From JAFLCL01 sp039809495 (GTDB taxonomy: Bacteria > Myxococcota_A > Polyangia > Polyangiales > Sandaracinaceae), in contig JBDHVC010000017.1 of the NCBI GenBank assembly GCA_039809495.1, positions 17,727 through 81,726 on the forward strand: a stretch of 64,000 nucleotides of DNA. The letters are read 5' to 3'. This document shows, one piece after another, positions 1 to 8,382 of this stretch; position 1 is the stretch's first letter, and the number at the start of each line of letters is the position of its first letter. Made by a program: the position numbers and the translations under genes. Under the pieces are notes generated by a model. The model was not told the origin of the DNA, did no database searches, and was given only the letters and a program-made list of their open reading frames with translations.

Positions 1-329
1 AGACGTCCTGCGCGTCGCTCGTCTCGATCGTCGCCAACAACCGGAGCCCGGAGACCGAGCCGCTCTACGCGCTCGACGGGATCCCGACGTGTGACGTCCG
101 CGCCGGCGCCACCCTCCCCGATCCCGGCGAGGGGCGCCACGCGTTCCTCGTCGAGGGGCTCGATCTCACGGGAAACCAGACGATCCTCGCGGGCTGCACG
201 GAGGCCGAGGTGTTCTCTGGCGCCAGGCTCTCCGTCGACCTCTTCCCGACGAGTCGCTACGACGCGGCGGCGATCGCCGACCCACCCGGCGCGGTCACGC
301 CGGAGCAGCGCTGCGGGGGCGCGCCGTGA
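1..329 (+). CDS. 3' end of an unknown, probably secreted protein
   Basis: The reading frame enters from the left edge (first full codon at position 3) and ends at TGA 327-329. About 108 residues are visible. They include four cysteines and no recognisable enzyme motif. Cysteines spaced through a Ser/Thr/Gly-rich chain suggest an exported, disulphide-bonded protein, but the N-terminus that would carry a signal peptide is outside the window. The stop overlaps the GTG start of the next gene, so the two are probably co-transcribed and translationally coupled. I do not recognise the family. Confidence 0.6.
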   Translation, partial: TSCASLVSIVANNRSPETEPLYALDGIPTCDVRAGATLPDPGEGRHAFLVEGLDLTGNQTILAGCTEAEVFSGARLSVDLFPTSRYDAAAIADPPGAVTPEQRCGGAP

Positions 330-1201
330 CGCGGGCGAGCGTGGGGGCGAGCCTCGCGTGGGCGCTCGCGCTCGCCCTGGGCGCCGCGCCGACGAGCGCC
401 TGGGCGCAGGCGAGCTCCCGCGAGGCGCCGCTGCCGCCGACGGCGGCGACGCCCGACGCGCTCGCGCGAGCCGAGCAGGCCTTCCTCGACGTCGACTTCG
501 ACGGAACGCTCGCGGCCGCGCAGGAGGCGCTGCGCGAGGGCGGGCACAGCCCCGAGCAGCTCGTGCGCCTCTACGAGCTGCTCGGCGTCAGCTCCGCGGC
601 CGTCGGCGAGGCGGATCGCGCGCGCGACTTCTTCATCCGGATGCTCGCGATCGATCCGAGCGCCGACCTCGACGACACCGTGCCGCCGCGCCTGCGGGCG
701 CCCTTCCTCGAGGCCCGCGGGATCGTCACGTCGCGGCCCGAGCGGCTCGGCGTGAGCGTCGGCCTCGCCCGCGTACAGAGCGCGCTCCACGTCCAGCTCA
801 CGGACCCCTTCCAGCTCGGCAGCACGGTGCGCGTCCACGCGCGGCTCGAGGGCGCGCTGGCCTTCACGACGACCGAGGCGGCCGCGCAGTCCGTCGTGCT
901 CGCGCGCCTCGACGGCGCCTCGGAGGCCGACCGCGTCGAGTACTGGGTCGAGCTCGTCGATCCCTTCGGTAACCAGGTGCTCACGCTCGGTAACGAGTAC
1001 CAGCCTCGCGTCGTCGGGCGAGAGCCCGCCGCGTCGCGGGGCGCCACGAGCAGCGCGGGCGGCGGCGTGCTCGAGGAGCCGTGGTTCTGGACCGTCGTCG
1101 GCGTGGTCGTGGTCGGCGCGGGCGTGACGGTCGGCACCGTCCTCGGCCTCGAGGCGAGCCGCCTCGAGGTGCGGACGGGCGTCACGATCGGGATCGAATA
1201 G
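326..1201 (+). CDS. Exported TPR-like protein with C-terminal membrane anchor
   Basis: 291 residues from a GTG that overlaps the upstream stop (GTGA). Residues 1-28 form a signal peptide ending in AWA-QA. Residues 45-125 are helical and look like two TPR-type units (ALARAEQAFLDVDFDGTLAA, then a second helical pair ending in IDPSADLDD). This layout is common in myxobacterial proteins that carry one or two degenerate TPRs before a beta-rich domain. A Gly/Val-rich segment near residues 255-275 is a likely transmembrane helix, leaving a short tail. The protein probably sits in the envelope with its bulk in the periplasm. No catalytic motif is visible and the function is unknown. Confidence 0.7.
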   Translation: MTRASVGASLAWALALALGAAPTSAWAQASSREAPLPPTAATPDALARAEQAFLDVDFDGTLAAAQEALREGGHSPEQLVRLYELLGVSSAAVGEADRARDFFIRMLAIDPSADLDDTVPPRLRAPFLEARGIVTSRPERLGVSVGLARVQSALHVQLTDPFQLGSTVRVHARLEGALAFTTTEAAAQSVVLARLDGASEADRVEYWVELVDPFGNQVLTLGNEYQPRVVGREPAASRGATSSAGGGVLEEPWFWTVVGVVVVGAGVTVGTVLGLEASRLEVRTGVTIGIE

Positions 1202-1239
1202 CGGTCACGAAAGGCGGGCTCGTGGCCACGCTCCGGTTC

Positions 1240-2298
1240 ATGCGTTCATGCCTCGTTCGCCGAGCGCTCGTCGGATCGACGGCGCTCCTCCTCTCCGCGC
1301 GCCTGCTCGGTGGCTGCGGGACGACCCACGTCGAGGCGCCGCTCGAGTCGCCCGCGGCGAGCGAGCGCGCGCCCACGCCTCTTCCTCCACCGCCGGATCC
1401 GCCCCGCCCTCCGCCGAGCTACGAGGTCCACGAGTGGGGGCTCATCCGCGGTAACGCCCTCGATCACGCGATCCTCTCGGGCCCGCGGGCCGACGCGAGG
1501 CCCCTCGGGCTCGCGAAGCCGGTCCTCTACTTCCATCGTCACGGCGACGGCCCGCTCACGCTCGACGTCGAGGTCTCGCTCCCGAGCGGGCGCTTCCGCG
1601 AGGAGTGGCCCCCCGCCGCGATCGACGGCGCCTCGCTCGCGTGGCGTGGCGTCGGCGTCGAGGAGGGCGCCTGCGCGGGCAGCCGCTATCCGAGCATGGC
1701 CGATCCCGTCTGCAGCACGCTCAGCGGCGAGGGCTGCGAGGCCGCGGAGCTCCGCGTCGTCGAGTCGCCGAGCGCCGACTGCCTCGCCCACGCCGGCGAG
1801 CGCTTCAACCACCTCTTCTATCGCGCCGAGCTCGACGTCCCACCCGGCCTCCCGCTCGTCATCTCGAGCCGCCGACGCCGCGAGCCGAGCGCGCGCGGGG
1901 TTCGCCCGATCCTCGGCTCGATGATCCGCGTGCGCGGCGGGCGATCGAGCGTCTTCGATCCTCCCAATCCAGGCGAGGAGCGCGGGCTCGATCCCCCGTC
2001 CCAGCCGCTCGCGCTCGGCCGCGCGGCCCTCGCGGAGGCGCTCGCGCTCGCGGGTCTCGACGAGGAAGAGCGCGACGCGTTCATGCGCGCCTGGGGCGAG
2101 ACGCTCTTTCCCCCCTTCGAGGGGGCGAGCGGCGGCGGCTACGTCGCGCCGTGGACGACGGACAGCGTGCTCTACGTCCTTCGCGCCGAGGACGCGGAGC
2201 TCGCCTCGCGCCTGCGCTTCGAGCCGCCTCCGACGCGCGTCGAGCGCGCGATCGTCGTCTGGATCGACCTCGCGGACGCCGGGCTCTCGCGGCGCTGA
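1240..2298 (+). CDS. Lipoprotein with HEWG motif, unknown function
   Basis: 352 residues. ATG 1240 places a lipobox (LLGGC) about 29 residues in, so the mature protein would be lipidated; GTG 1222 is a possible earlier start. A proline-rich linker follows the cysteine. The domain then begins with EVHEWG and a KPVLYFH segment. Similar HEWG...KPVxYFY pairs occur in uncharacterised exported proteins of myxobacteria and planctomycetes, so this is a conserved family of unknown function. Several cysteines at residues 145-190 may form disulphides. It lies 38 bp after the preceding gene and ends 3 bp before the convergent PilZ gene. Confidence 0.7.
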   Translation: MRSCLVRRALVGSTALLLSARLLGGCGTTHVEAPLESPAASERAPTPLPPPPDPPRPPPSYEVHEWGLIRGNALDHAILSGPRADARPLGLAKPVLYFHRHGDGPLTLDVEVSLPSGRFREEWPPAAIDGASLAWRGVGVEEGACAGSRYPSMADPVCSTLSGEGCEAAELRVVESPSADCLAHAGERFNHLFYRAELDVPPGLPLVISSRRRREPSARGVRPILGSMIRVRGGRSSVFDPPNPGEERGLDPPSQPLALGRAALAEALALAGLDEEERDAFMRAWGETLFPPFEGASGGGYVAPWTTDSVLYVLRAEDAELASRLRFEPPPTRVERAIVVWIDLADAGLSRR

Positions 2299-2301
2299 CG
2301 C

Positions 2302-2793
2302 TCAGCTCGCGGCGTCGGCGGGCTTCTTGGACCCGCCCGCGTCGAGCCGGATCGACTGCCACCGGATCCCGCTCCGCTCCTCGTCACCGAAGACCGACGC
2401 GCGCGTCGGGATGCCGTCGAAGGCGAGGCCCATCCCGAGCGCGTGGCCGACACGGCTCCAGCGGACGCGGCAGGGGAAGAAGTACTCGAGCGCGTTCTCC
2501 TCGACGCGCACGACCGTGTGGGCGCCGAGCGCGAGCGGCTTGCGGGTCGCGATCGCGAGGCCGAGCCCCGAGACGTTCTTGACGGCGCCGACCCCGAAGC
2601 CGCCGGGCAGCGTGAACTGGACGCTCGAGGGATAAGGCACGCGCGGCATCCTCCGCGTCGAGTCCACGCGGTCGCCCGCGAGGAGCTGGCCGAGGCCGTA
2701 GAGGCGCGCCCGCTCGTCGTCGTCGAGCGGGACGAGCTGCGCCTTCCCGTGGAGGAGCTGATACTCGAAGATCATGTCGAAGAGGTGGGGCAT
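2302..2793 (-). CDS. PilZ-domain c-di-GMP-binding protein
   Basis: 163 residues. The PilZ core is clear: RRMPR supplies the RxxxR motif (Arg47 and Arg51) and NVSGLG at 73-78 supplies (D/N)xSxxG. Both c-di-GMP-binding motifs are intact, so ligand binding is likely. The domain ends with GMGLAFDG, typical of PilZ beta-barrels. The first 45 residues are helical and may be a partner-binding segment. There is no output domain, so this is a stand-alone adaptor. In myxobacteria such proteins link c-di-GMP to motility, exopolysaccharide or development. The specific target cannot be inferred here. The start ATG is the first after a region with no coding signal. Confidence 0.85.
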   Translation of the reverse strand: MPHLFDMIFEYQLLHGKAQLVPLDDDERARLYGLGQLLAGDRVDSTRRMPRVPYPSSVQFTLPGGFGVGAVKNVSGLGLAIATRKPLALGAHTVVRVEENALEYFFPCRVRWSRVGHALGMGLAFDGIPTRASVFGDEERSGIRWQSIRLDAGGSKKPADAAS

Positions 2794-3004
2794 GACGAAC
2801 TCGCTTGCGCCTCGAACCGCGAGCGCGCGCGCTCGGGCCGGCTCGGGCGTCCTCGCCTCCCGGCGTGTGGATGGGACTGCAACGCCGGTGCCAGGAGGCG
2901 AGGAGGCGAGCGTTCGACGCGCGATGGGTCGTTTTGTTTGGCTCGCGAGGCGGGGCTCGGCGTGATCGGCGTGAACGGCTCGGCGGATCCGGGGCAGCCG
3001 TGTC

Positions 3005-4408
3005 ATGGTGGACCCCACGGTCGTGCAAGACGTGACGCTCTTCGAGCGAATCCCCGCGGACAAGGCGCCGCTCGCCGAGCGGATGCGGCCGCGCACCTTC
3101 GAGGCGATCGTCGGGCAGGAGCGGCTGCTCGGGGCGGGCAGCGTCCTCGCTCGCGCGATCGAGGAGGACCGCGTCCCCTCGATGATCCTCTGGGGACCGC
3201 CCGGCACGGGCAAGACGACGATCGCTCGCGCGCTCGCGGCGCGCTCGAGGGACGCGGCGCTCGTGCCCTTCTCGGCGGTCCTCTCGGGCGTCCCCGAGCT
3301 GCGCAAGGTGATCGACGCGGCCCGCGAGCGGCGGCGCTCGCGCGGCTCGCGCACGATCCTCTTCGTCGACGAGATCCACCGCTGGAACAAGGCGCAGCAG
3401 GACGCGCTCCTGCCGCACGTCGAGGACGGGACGCTCGTCCTCGTCGGCGCGACGACGGAGAACCCCTCGTTCGCGATCAACGCGGCGCTCCTCTCGCGGG
3501 TGCGCGTCTTTCGGCTCGAGCCGCACACCCCCGCCTCGATCGAGGCGATCCTGCGGCGCGCGCTCGCGGACGGGGCACACGGGCTCGGCAAGCTCGCGCT
3601 CGACGCGGACGACGACGCGCTCGCCGCGCTCGGGGAGGCGGCCTCGGGCGACGCTCGGCGCGCGCTCGACGTGCTGGAATTCGCGGCCGAGGGCGCGCGC
3701 TCACGGGGCGCGACGCGGCTCGCGCGCGGAGACGTCGAGGAGGCGCTCGCGGAGAAGACGCTCCTCTACGACAAGAGCGGCGATCAGCACTACGACGTCG
3801 TCTCGGCGTTCATCAAGTCGATGCGCGGCAACGCGCCCGACGCCGCGCTCTACTGGATGATGCGCATGCTCGACGCGGGCGACGATCCGCTCTTCGTCAT
3901 GCGGCGCATGCTGATCTTCGCGAGCGAGGACGTCGGCAACGCCGACCCGCAGGCGCTCTCGGTCGCGGTGAACGCGGACGCGGCGGTCCGCAGGCTCGGC
4001 ATGCCCGAGGCGCTCCACCCGCTCGCGCAGTGCTGCACGTACCTCGCGAGCACGGTGAAGAGCAACGCGAGCTACGTGGCCTGGCGCGCCGCGCGCGAGG
4101 CCGTCGAGGCGAACGGCCCGCTGGCCGTCCCGATGCACCTGCGCAACGCGCCGACGCGGCTCATGAAGGCCGAGGGCTACGGCGAGGGCTACCGCTACCC
4201 CCACGACGAAGGCGGGCACGCGCCGGGCGCGACCTACCTCCCGGAGAGGCTGCTCGGCGCGCGCTTCTACGAGCCGAAGAACAGCGGCTTCGAGAGCAAG
4301 CTGCGCGCGCGGCTCGAGCGCCTGCGGGCGGAGGACGAGGCCTTCGCGGAGGAGCGGAGCGAGGCAGCGGCCGAGGGGCGCGCGCGAGACGAGGATGATC
4401 GAACATGA
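3005..4408 (+). CDS. rarA: Replication-associated recombination protein A (AAA+ ATPase)
   Basis: 467 residues, the usual length for RarA/MgsA. An N-terminal MRPRTFEAIVGQERLLG segment is followed by Walker A GPPGTGKTT (64-72), Walker B ILFVDEIHRWNKAQQD and the sensor stretch TTENPSFAINAALLSR. The C-terminal half carries the tetramerisation and MgsA-type domain (SAFIKSMRGNAPDAALYW). RarA acts at stalled replication forks with SSB and RecA. The stop overlaps the ATG of the next gene (ATGA), which suggests co-translation with a thioesterase of unrelated function. The tail after residue 440 is acidic and low complexity. Confidence 0.95.
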   Translation: MVDPTVVQDVTLFERIPADKAPLAERMRPRTFEAIVGQERLLGAGSVLARAIEEDRVPSMILWGPPGTGKTTIARALAARSRDAALVPFSAVLSGVPELRKVIDAARERRRSRGSRTILFVDEIHRWNKAQQDALLPHVEDGTLVLVGATTENPSFAINAALLSRVRVFRLEPHTPASIEAILRRALADGAHGLGKLALDADDDALAALGEAASGDARRALDVLEFAAEGARSRGATRLARGDVEEALAEKTLLYDKSGDQHYDVVSAFIKSMRGNAPDAALYWMMRMLDAGDDPLFVMRRMLIFASEDVGNADPQALSVAVNADAAVRRLGMPEALHPLAQCCTYLASTVKSNASYVAWRAAREAVEANGPLAVPMHLRNAPTRLMKAEGYGEGYRYPHDEGGHAPGATYLPERLLGARFYEPKNSGFESKLRARLERLRAEDEAFAEERSEAAAEGRARDEDDRT

Positions 4409-4830
4409 GCGAGCCCACGAGCCCCCGCATCAGCCCCGAAGAGTTCCTCGCGCTCATCCACGAGACGAGCGGCCTCTCGCGGCTCTGGCCCTTCGAGGTG
4501 CTCTCGATCGGCGTGGGCGAAGCGACGCTGCGGATCGGCTACGAGGAGCGGCAGCTCCGCGCGGGCGGCACGGTGAGCGGGCCGACGCTCATGACCCTGG
4601 CCGACACGGCGCTCTACGCGGCCGTGCTCAGCCAGATCGGCCACGAGCCGCTCGCGGTGACGAGCGATCTGACGATCCACTTCCTGCGCAAGCCACCGCC
4701 CGCCGCCGTCATCGGCGAGGCGAGGCTGCTCCGGATCGGGCGCCGCCTCGCGGTCGGCGAGGTGCGGATCCGCTCGGAGGCCTCGGACGTCCTCGTCGCG
4801 CACGCGACGGGTACCTACGCGATCCCCTAG
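4405..4830 (+). CDS. PaaI-type hotdog thioesterase
   Basis: 141 residues forming a single hotdog fold. The central helix region GGTVSGPTLMTLADTALYAA and the following strand VTSDLTIHFLRKPPPAAVIG match the PaaI/DUF4442 acyl-CoA thioesterase group. The classical HGG is replaced by TVSGP, as in many PaaI relatives, so catalysis would rest on the helix Asp/Thr residues. It starts on the ATGA overlap with rarA. The substrate is unknown; aromatic or medium-chain acyl-CoA hydrolysis is the family norm. Confidence 0.85.
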   Translation: MSEPTSPRISPEEFLALIHETSGLSRLWPFEVLSIGVGEATLRIGYEERQLRAGGTVSGPTLMTLADTALYAAVLSQIGHEPLAVTSDLTIHFLRKPPPAAVIGEARLLRIGRRLAVGEVRIRSEASDVLVAHATGTYAIP

Positions 4831-4942
4831 AGCCCCGCCGCCCGGCGCCGGGATCACTTGCGCTCCCTCGCCTCGCGTGCCACTGTCGCCGCCCTTCGTG
4901 CCCCTAGGTCGGGCATCGTCGATCTGTCCGAGGAGTTTCCGC

Positions 4943-5248
4943 GTGAGCAATCCGATCGAGGCCGTTCAGAGCAAGCCCGTCGAGGTCGTCGTCGGCGACA
5001 AGGGCGTCGAGCGCGCCATCAAGCACCTCAAGCGCAAGATGGCCGCCGAGGGCATCCTCCGCGAGCTGAAGCGCCGCCGCCACTACATGAAGCCGTCGGT
5101 GAAGCGCCGGAAGAAGGAGTCCGAGGCCGCGCGTCGTCGGCGCAAGCGCGAGAAGCAGATCGTCGGGCCGCTCACCGCGAAGGGCGAGGGGCGCAACGAG
5201 CGCAACGGGCGAGACGCGAAGGCGACCGCTCCGGGCGAGCGGATCTGA
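4943..5248 (+). CDS. rpsU: 30S ribosomal protein S21, extended C-terminus
   Basis: 101 residues from GTG 4943, chosen because AGGAGT lies 8 bp upstream and because the S21 core follows it. The core is recognisable in VVVGDKGVERAIKHLKRKMA and in the basic run ending MKPSVKRRKKESEAARRRRK. S21 contacts the anti-Shine-Dalgarno end of 16S rRNA and aids initiation. Typical S21 is 60-75 residues; here a Gly/Arg/Asn-rich tail of about 30 residues is added. The gene is not next to dnaG or rpoD, unlike in enterobacteria. The stop codon is the first base pairs of repeat copy 1. Confidence 0.9.
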   Translation: MSNPIEAVQSKPVEVVVGDKGVERAIKHLKRKMAAEGILRELKRRRHYMKPSVKRRKKESEAARRRRKREKQIVGPLTAKGEGRNERNGRDAKATAPGERI

Positions 5249-5402
5249 CAGCGCGCCTCACTCGACGTGATCCGTCGAGCGCAGACGCGCTGGCTCGGCG
5301 GGAGGGAGGCTCACGCCGATTCACTCGGCGTGAGGGAGGGTCTGGGGGCAGACCCTCCGACGAGGAAGGAACAGCGCGAATCAGGTCAACTGATTCGAGC
5401 TG
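5246..5402 (+). repeat. Modular palindromic element, copy 1 (modules A-D-B-C)
   Basis: The element starts on the rpsU stop codon (TGACAGCGCGCC). Module A (about 5249-5292) is an imperfect GCGCGC hairpin. Module D (5310-5334) is a perfect 10-bp stem CTCACGCCGA/TCGGCGTGAG with a 5-nt loop. Module B (5335-5358) is GGAGGGTCT...AGACCCTCC. Module C (5372-5402) is a CAG...GAATC/GATTCG...CTG palindrome. The same modules recur in the same order at 56.1 and 60.7 kb, and in partial form at 30.8 and 33.75 kb. The gene-free stretch 5249-5587 holds this element, then about 130 bp with no signal I can read, then the terminator at 5535-5570. Confidence 0.85.
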
Positions 5403-5534
5403 TGAGCTCGAGCGCGCGCCCGAGGTGAGCGCCCCGTCGGTCCTCGGGCCGGCGGGGCCGTTCGCGTTCACCGCCGCGTGACGAGCTCGACGCGCCTCGC
5501 GCGGTTTTGCGCTTCGCTCGGGACAGGGCAGACG

Positions 5535-5570
5535 AAGAGAGGGCTCGGCCGAGCGGTCGAGCCCTCTTCG
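5535..5570. terminator. Hairpin between convergent rpsU and Cys-rich lipoprotein
   Basis: AGAGGGCTCG (5538-5547) pairs perfectly with CGAGCCCTCT (5558-5567) around a 10-nt loop, and outer GAAG/CTTCG bases extend the stem. It lies between two convergent genes, so it could stop transcription from either side. No long T-run follows on either strand, as is usual in this GC-rich DNA. Confidence 0.6.
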
Positions 5571-5587
5571 CGTGTGCGCTCCTCGCT

Positions 5588-6709
5588 TCAGCCCGCCGAG
5601 GCGCTCGCGCTGAACGAGACGCTCACCTCGACCGACACGCTGAGGCTCGCGGCGGCCTCGGCGGTGGCGGCCGCCGCCGCGCTCGCGCACGCGACCGCGT
5701 TGAGGCTCACGGCCATCGCCGCCTGCGGCACCTCGGGCGCGATGCGGATGATCTCGGCGCCGCTCTGCTGGAGGCGCTGGACACGCTCGCGGAGCGCGAG
5801 GATCTGGCTCACGCCCTCGCGCATCGCGCGCTGGACCCGCGCGAGGCGCTCCTGCTGCGCGGCGTCGAGGCCGCTCTCGACCGACAGGCTCGCGTGGCCC
5901 GGCGTGCAGCGCGCCTCCGCCTCGATGCGCGCGTCGCACGACGCGCGGCAGCGCGCGCTCGCGCTCGGCGGTCGCACGCGGCCCGTGCAGTAGGGCTCGC
6001 GGTAGGCGACCGAGCAGCCGCCTCGACACTCGCCCTGGCAGCTCGCCTGCGCGGAGACGACGCAGCGGCCCTCGCAGGTGCCGTCGCAGCGACCCGCGCA
6101 CGAGCCGTCCGGCCCGCTCGCCGAGCAGGCGCCGTTGCACGCGCCCTCGCAGACCCCCGAGCACTGCCCGGAGACGTCCACCGCGCAGCTGCCCTGGCAC
6201 TGCGCGTCGCAGCGGCCTCGGATCTCGCCGCCCTCGCAGCTCACCTGCACCTGACCCGGATCGACCGTGGCCTCGCACTCGGCGATGCACTGGCTGTACG
6301 CGTTCACCGAGACCTCGCAGCGCGGCGGCGCGGCCTCGAGCCGCACCGTGGTGCGCGCGCGGAGCGCGGTGAGCTCGCTCCGGAACCGCTCGTTCGCGGC
6401 GGTGCACACAGCGCGAAGATCGCCTCCGAGCTCCGCGTCGCTCATGCCGAGCGCGCGGCCCGTGTTCCGGCACGCCGCGAGGAGCTGGTCGTGCGCCTCG
6501 AACGCGGCGGCGTGAAAGCGCGTCGTCGCGAGGAGGAAGGCCTCGAGCTTCGCCGCGGCGCTGCTCGAGCCGAAGTCGCGGTTGCACGCGGCGGAGCCGC
6601 CGCCGCCGCCCCCGCCGCCGCCCGTGGCGCGCCCACCGCGCGCGATCGGGCCGCAGGATGCGACGAGAGAGAGGGTGAGGAGAGGGAGGAGCGCCCAGGG
6701 TTGTCTCAT
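5588..6709 (-). CDS. Cysteine-rich lipoprotein with CxGxC repeats
   Basis: 373 residues from ATG 6709 (a GTG two codons upstream is possible). Lipobox LVASC at about residue 19, then a run of nine glycines. Residues 40-125 are helical. Residues 130-260 hold about 30 cysteines in short steps such as CQGSC, CSGVCEGAC and CEGRC, a disulphide-bonded repeat domain. A second helical region follows. The last 22 residues alternate Ser with Val, Phe or Ala (SLSVSVEVSVSFSASASAG). The protein should be lipidated and surface or periplasmic. Related cysteine-rich lipoproteins are common in myxobacteria but have no assigned role. Confidence 0.75.
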   Translation of the reverse strand: MRQPWALLPLLTLSLVASCGPIARGGRATGGGGGGGGGSAACNRDFGSSSAAAKLEAFLLATTRFHAAAFEAHDQLLAACRNTGRALGMSDAELGGDLRAVCTAANERFRSELTALRARTTVRLEAAPPRCEVSVNAYSQCIAECEATVDPGQVQVSCEGGEIRGRCDAQCQGSCAVDVSGQCSGVCEGACNGACSASGPDGSCAGRCDGTCEGRCVVSAQASCQGECRGGCSVAYREPYCTGRVRPPSASARCRASCDARIEAEARCTPGHASLSVESGLDAAQQERLARVQRAMREGVSQILALRERVQRLQQSGAEIIRIAPEVPQAAMAVSLNAVACASAAAAATAEAAASLSVSVEVSVSFSASASAG

Positions 6710-6760
6710 GGGCACGCAAGCTATCGCCGAGCGCGGGCCGCTGTCGAGGCGCGCCGGGCG

Positions 6761-7606
6761 TCAGCGGCTCTGGCAGTAGCCCGCGGGGGCGCGCTGGATG
6801 TCGCGCAGGCGGGTCCGCGCCTCCGCGCTCTCGGGGGCGCGGGGGTGGGCTCGCTGGAGCGTCTCGAGCGCCGTCCGCGCGGAGTCGCACTCGTGGAGGC
6901 GGAAGAAGGCGTCGCCCATCGCGAGGAGCGCCGCGGGCACCTGGTCGCCCGAGGCGTAGTCCGAGAGGACGCGCCGCAGCTCCCCGAGCGCCGTCGCCGG
7001 CCGATCCTCCTGGAGGTAGCTCTGCGCGATGCGGAGCTGCGCGTCGTCGGCGCGCGCGTCCGTCGGGTAACGCGTGATGAAGGCGCGATCGAGCGCGCGC
7101 GCCGTGGAGAAGTCGCGCGCCTCGTACGCGACGCGCGCGGCGTTGAAGTGATCGTTCGCGTTCGCGGGGATCTGCGCCTCGTCGACGGGCATGTCGATCC
7201 CCGCGCGCCGCGCGAGCTGCGTCATGCGCGCCTCGTAGTCGCGCTGCTGGGCGGCGAACTCCTCCTGGAGCCGCGCGAGCTCGTGCCGGACCTCGTCGAT
7301 CTGCCCGCTCTGCGCCATCAGGCGCTGCTCGAGGTCGTCGACGCGCGCGCCCGTGTCGGCGCTGTTCCTCGTGATGAGCGCGGTGCCCTGCTCGAGCACG
7401 TGCTCGAGCTGGAGCACCTTCGTGTGCGCGTCCTCCATCTGCGCCGTGTAGCCGGCCGACGAGCTCTCGAGGGCGCTCAGCCGCTCGTCGAGCGAGGCGG
7501 CGCGGCGCTCGAGGGCGCTCCCCTGATCGGCGCTCGTCCAGAGGAAGCAGCCCGAGGCGAGCCCGGCGCACAGGGAGAGCGCGAGGACGAGCGCGCGCGG
7601 TCGCAT
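6761..7606 (-). CDS. CpoB/YbgF-like Tol-Pal-associated protein
   Basis: 281 residues. A lipobox-like LASGC near residue 20 suggests a lipoprotein rather than the soluble E. coli form. Residues 30-135 form a long coiled coil (heptads through LERRAASLDERLSALESSS). The C-terminal third has TPR repeats (AYEARDFSTARALDRAFITR, then LREVLSDY-type units), the YbgF/CpoB arrangement. CpoB coordinates peptidoglycan synthesis with outer-membrane constriction via Tol-Pal. It sits 92 bp downstream of the Pal-type gene on the same strand, which supports the assignment. TolQRAB are not in the window. Confidence 0.8.
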   Translation of the reverse strand: MRPRALVLALSLCAGLASGCFLWTSADQGSALERRAASLDERLSALESSSAGYTAQMEDAHTKVLQLEHVLEQGTALITRNSADTGARVDDLEQRLMAQSGQIDEVRHELARLQEEFAAQQRDYEARMTQLARRAGIDMPVDEAQIPANANDHFNAARVAYEARDFSTARALDRAFITRYPTDARADDAQLRIAQSYLQEDRPATALGELRRVLSDYASGDQVPAALLAMGDAFFRLHECDSARTALETLQRAHPRAPESAEARTRLRDIQRAPAGYCQSR

Positions 7607-7625
7607 CGCTCGGAGCGAAAGGGCC

Positions 7626-7660
7626 GAGCCCACCGACCCGGGGCGCGGGCAGGTGGGCTC
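7626..7660 (-). other. Hairpin in the pal-cpoB-like intergenic gap
   Basis: GAGCCCACC (7626-7634) and GGTGGGCTC (7652-7660) form a perfect 9-bp stem with a 17-nt loop. It lies between the Pal-type gene and the CpoB-like gene, both on the minus strand. It may lower read-through or stabilise the upstream transcript end. There is no T-run, so its role as a terminator is uncertain. Confidence 0.4.
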
Positions 7661-7698
7661 GTCTTCACGAAGGGAGGGCATCCCTCGATCCGGAGAGC

Positions 7699-8382
7699 TC
7701 AACGCTCGGTGATCTCGGCGCGGCGATCGCGAGACCAGCCGTACTCGTCCGAGCCGGTCGCCATCTCCTCGCCGACCGAGCGCGTCGTCATCCGGCGGCG
7801 CTCGATGCCCAGGCGCTGCAGGTGATCGCGGGTGGCGCGCGCGCGGCGATCGCCGAGCGCCATGTTGTACTCCTCGGTGCCGCGCGGATCGCACATGCCG
7901 GTGATCTGGACGCTCTGGATCGAGCGCTCCTGCATGCAGCTCACGTCCGCCTGGAGCGCCGAGCGCGCGGCGTCGTCGAGGTTGCTCTCGTCGAACGCGA
8001 AGTAGACCGGCTGGAGCTGACAGACCTGCGGCTCGGGCGTCGTCGGCTCGACCTCGGCCTGGACCGGGCGCGGCACGCACGCGTTGTTCTGGCACATCTG
8101 ATCCGCGGGGCAGTCGCGATCGCTGTTGCACCAGCCGGGGATGGGCACGCAGTCGTTCTGCTCGCACATCTGACCGATCGGGCACTGCGAGTCGTCGCGG
8201 CAGTCCTCGCAGCGGCCGTTGATGCAGAACTCACCCTCGTGGCACTGCTCGTCGTTGTCGCAGTTGGGGTAGGTTGGGCCGCACGCGACACCGAGCGCAC
8301 CCATGCCGATCGCGACCGTCACGTAGACCGCTCGAGGCCACGCGACACCCTTCAACCATGAGCTGTTTCGCTGTCGATCCAT
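7699..8382 (-). CDS. pal: Pal-type OmpA-family lipoprotein with Cys-rich insert
   Basis: 227 residues. The lipobox LGVAC lies at about residue 34. The next 75 residues carry three Cys-rich repeats (CDNDEQCHEGEFCINGRC; CRDDSQCPIGQMCEQNDC; CNSDRDCPADQMCQNNAC). The C-terminal 110 residues are an OmpA/MotB domain with VYFAFDESNLDD, GMCDPRGTEEYNMALGDRRA and a YGWSRDRRAEI end, so meso-diaminopimelate-type peptidoglycan binding is expected. E. coli Pal lacks the Cys-rich insert. It precedes a CpoB-like gene. The Tol-Pal link is from family and neighbour; the insert's role is unknown. Confidence 0.85.
   Translation of the reverse strand: MDRQRNSSWLKGVAWPRAVYVTVAIGMGALGVACGPTYPNCDNDEQCHEGEFCINGRCEDCRDDSQCPIGQMCEQNDCVPIPGWCNSDRDCPADQMCQNNACVPRPVQAEVEPTTPEPQVCQLQPVYFAFDESNLDDAARSALQADVSCMQERSIQSVQITGMCDPRGTEEYNMALGDRRARATRDHLQRLGIERRRMTTRSVGEEMATGSDEYGWSRDRRAEITER

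Noticed and set aside
5172..7571. Long minus-strand open frame of about 800 codons over the Cys-rich lipoprotein and its neighbours
   Set aside because: It is antisense or out of frame to well supported genes, is made of Arg/Ala/Gly runs typical of shadow frames in GC-rich DNA, and has no domain.
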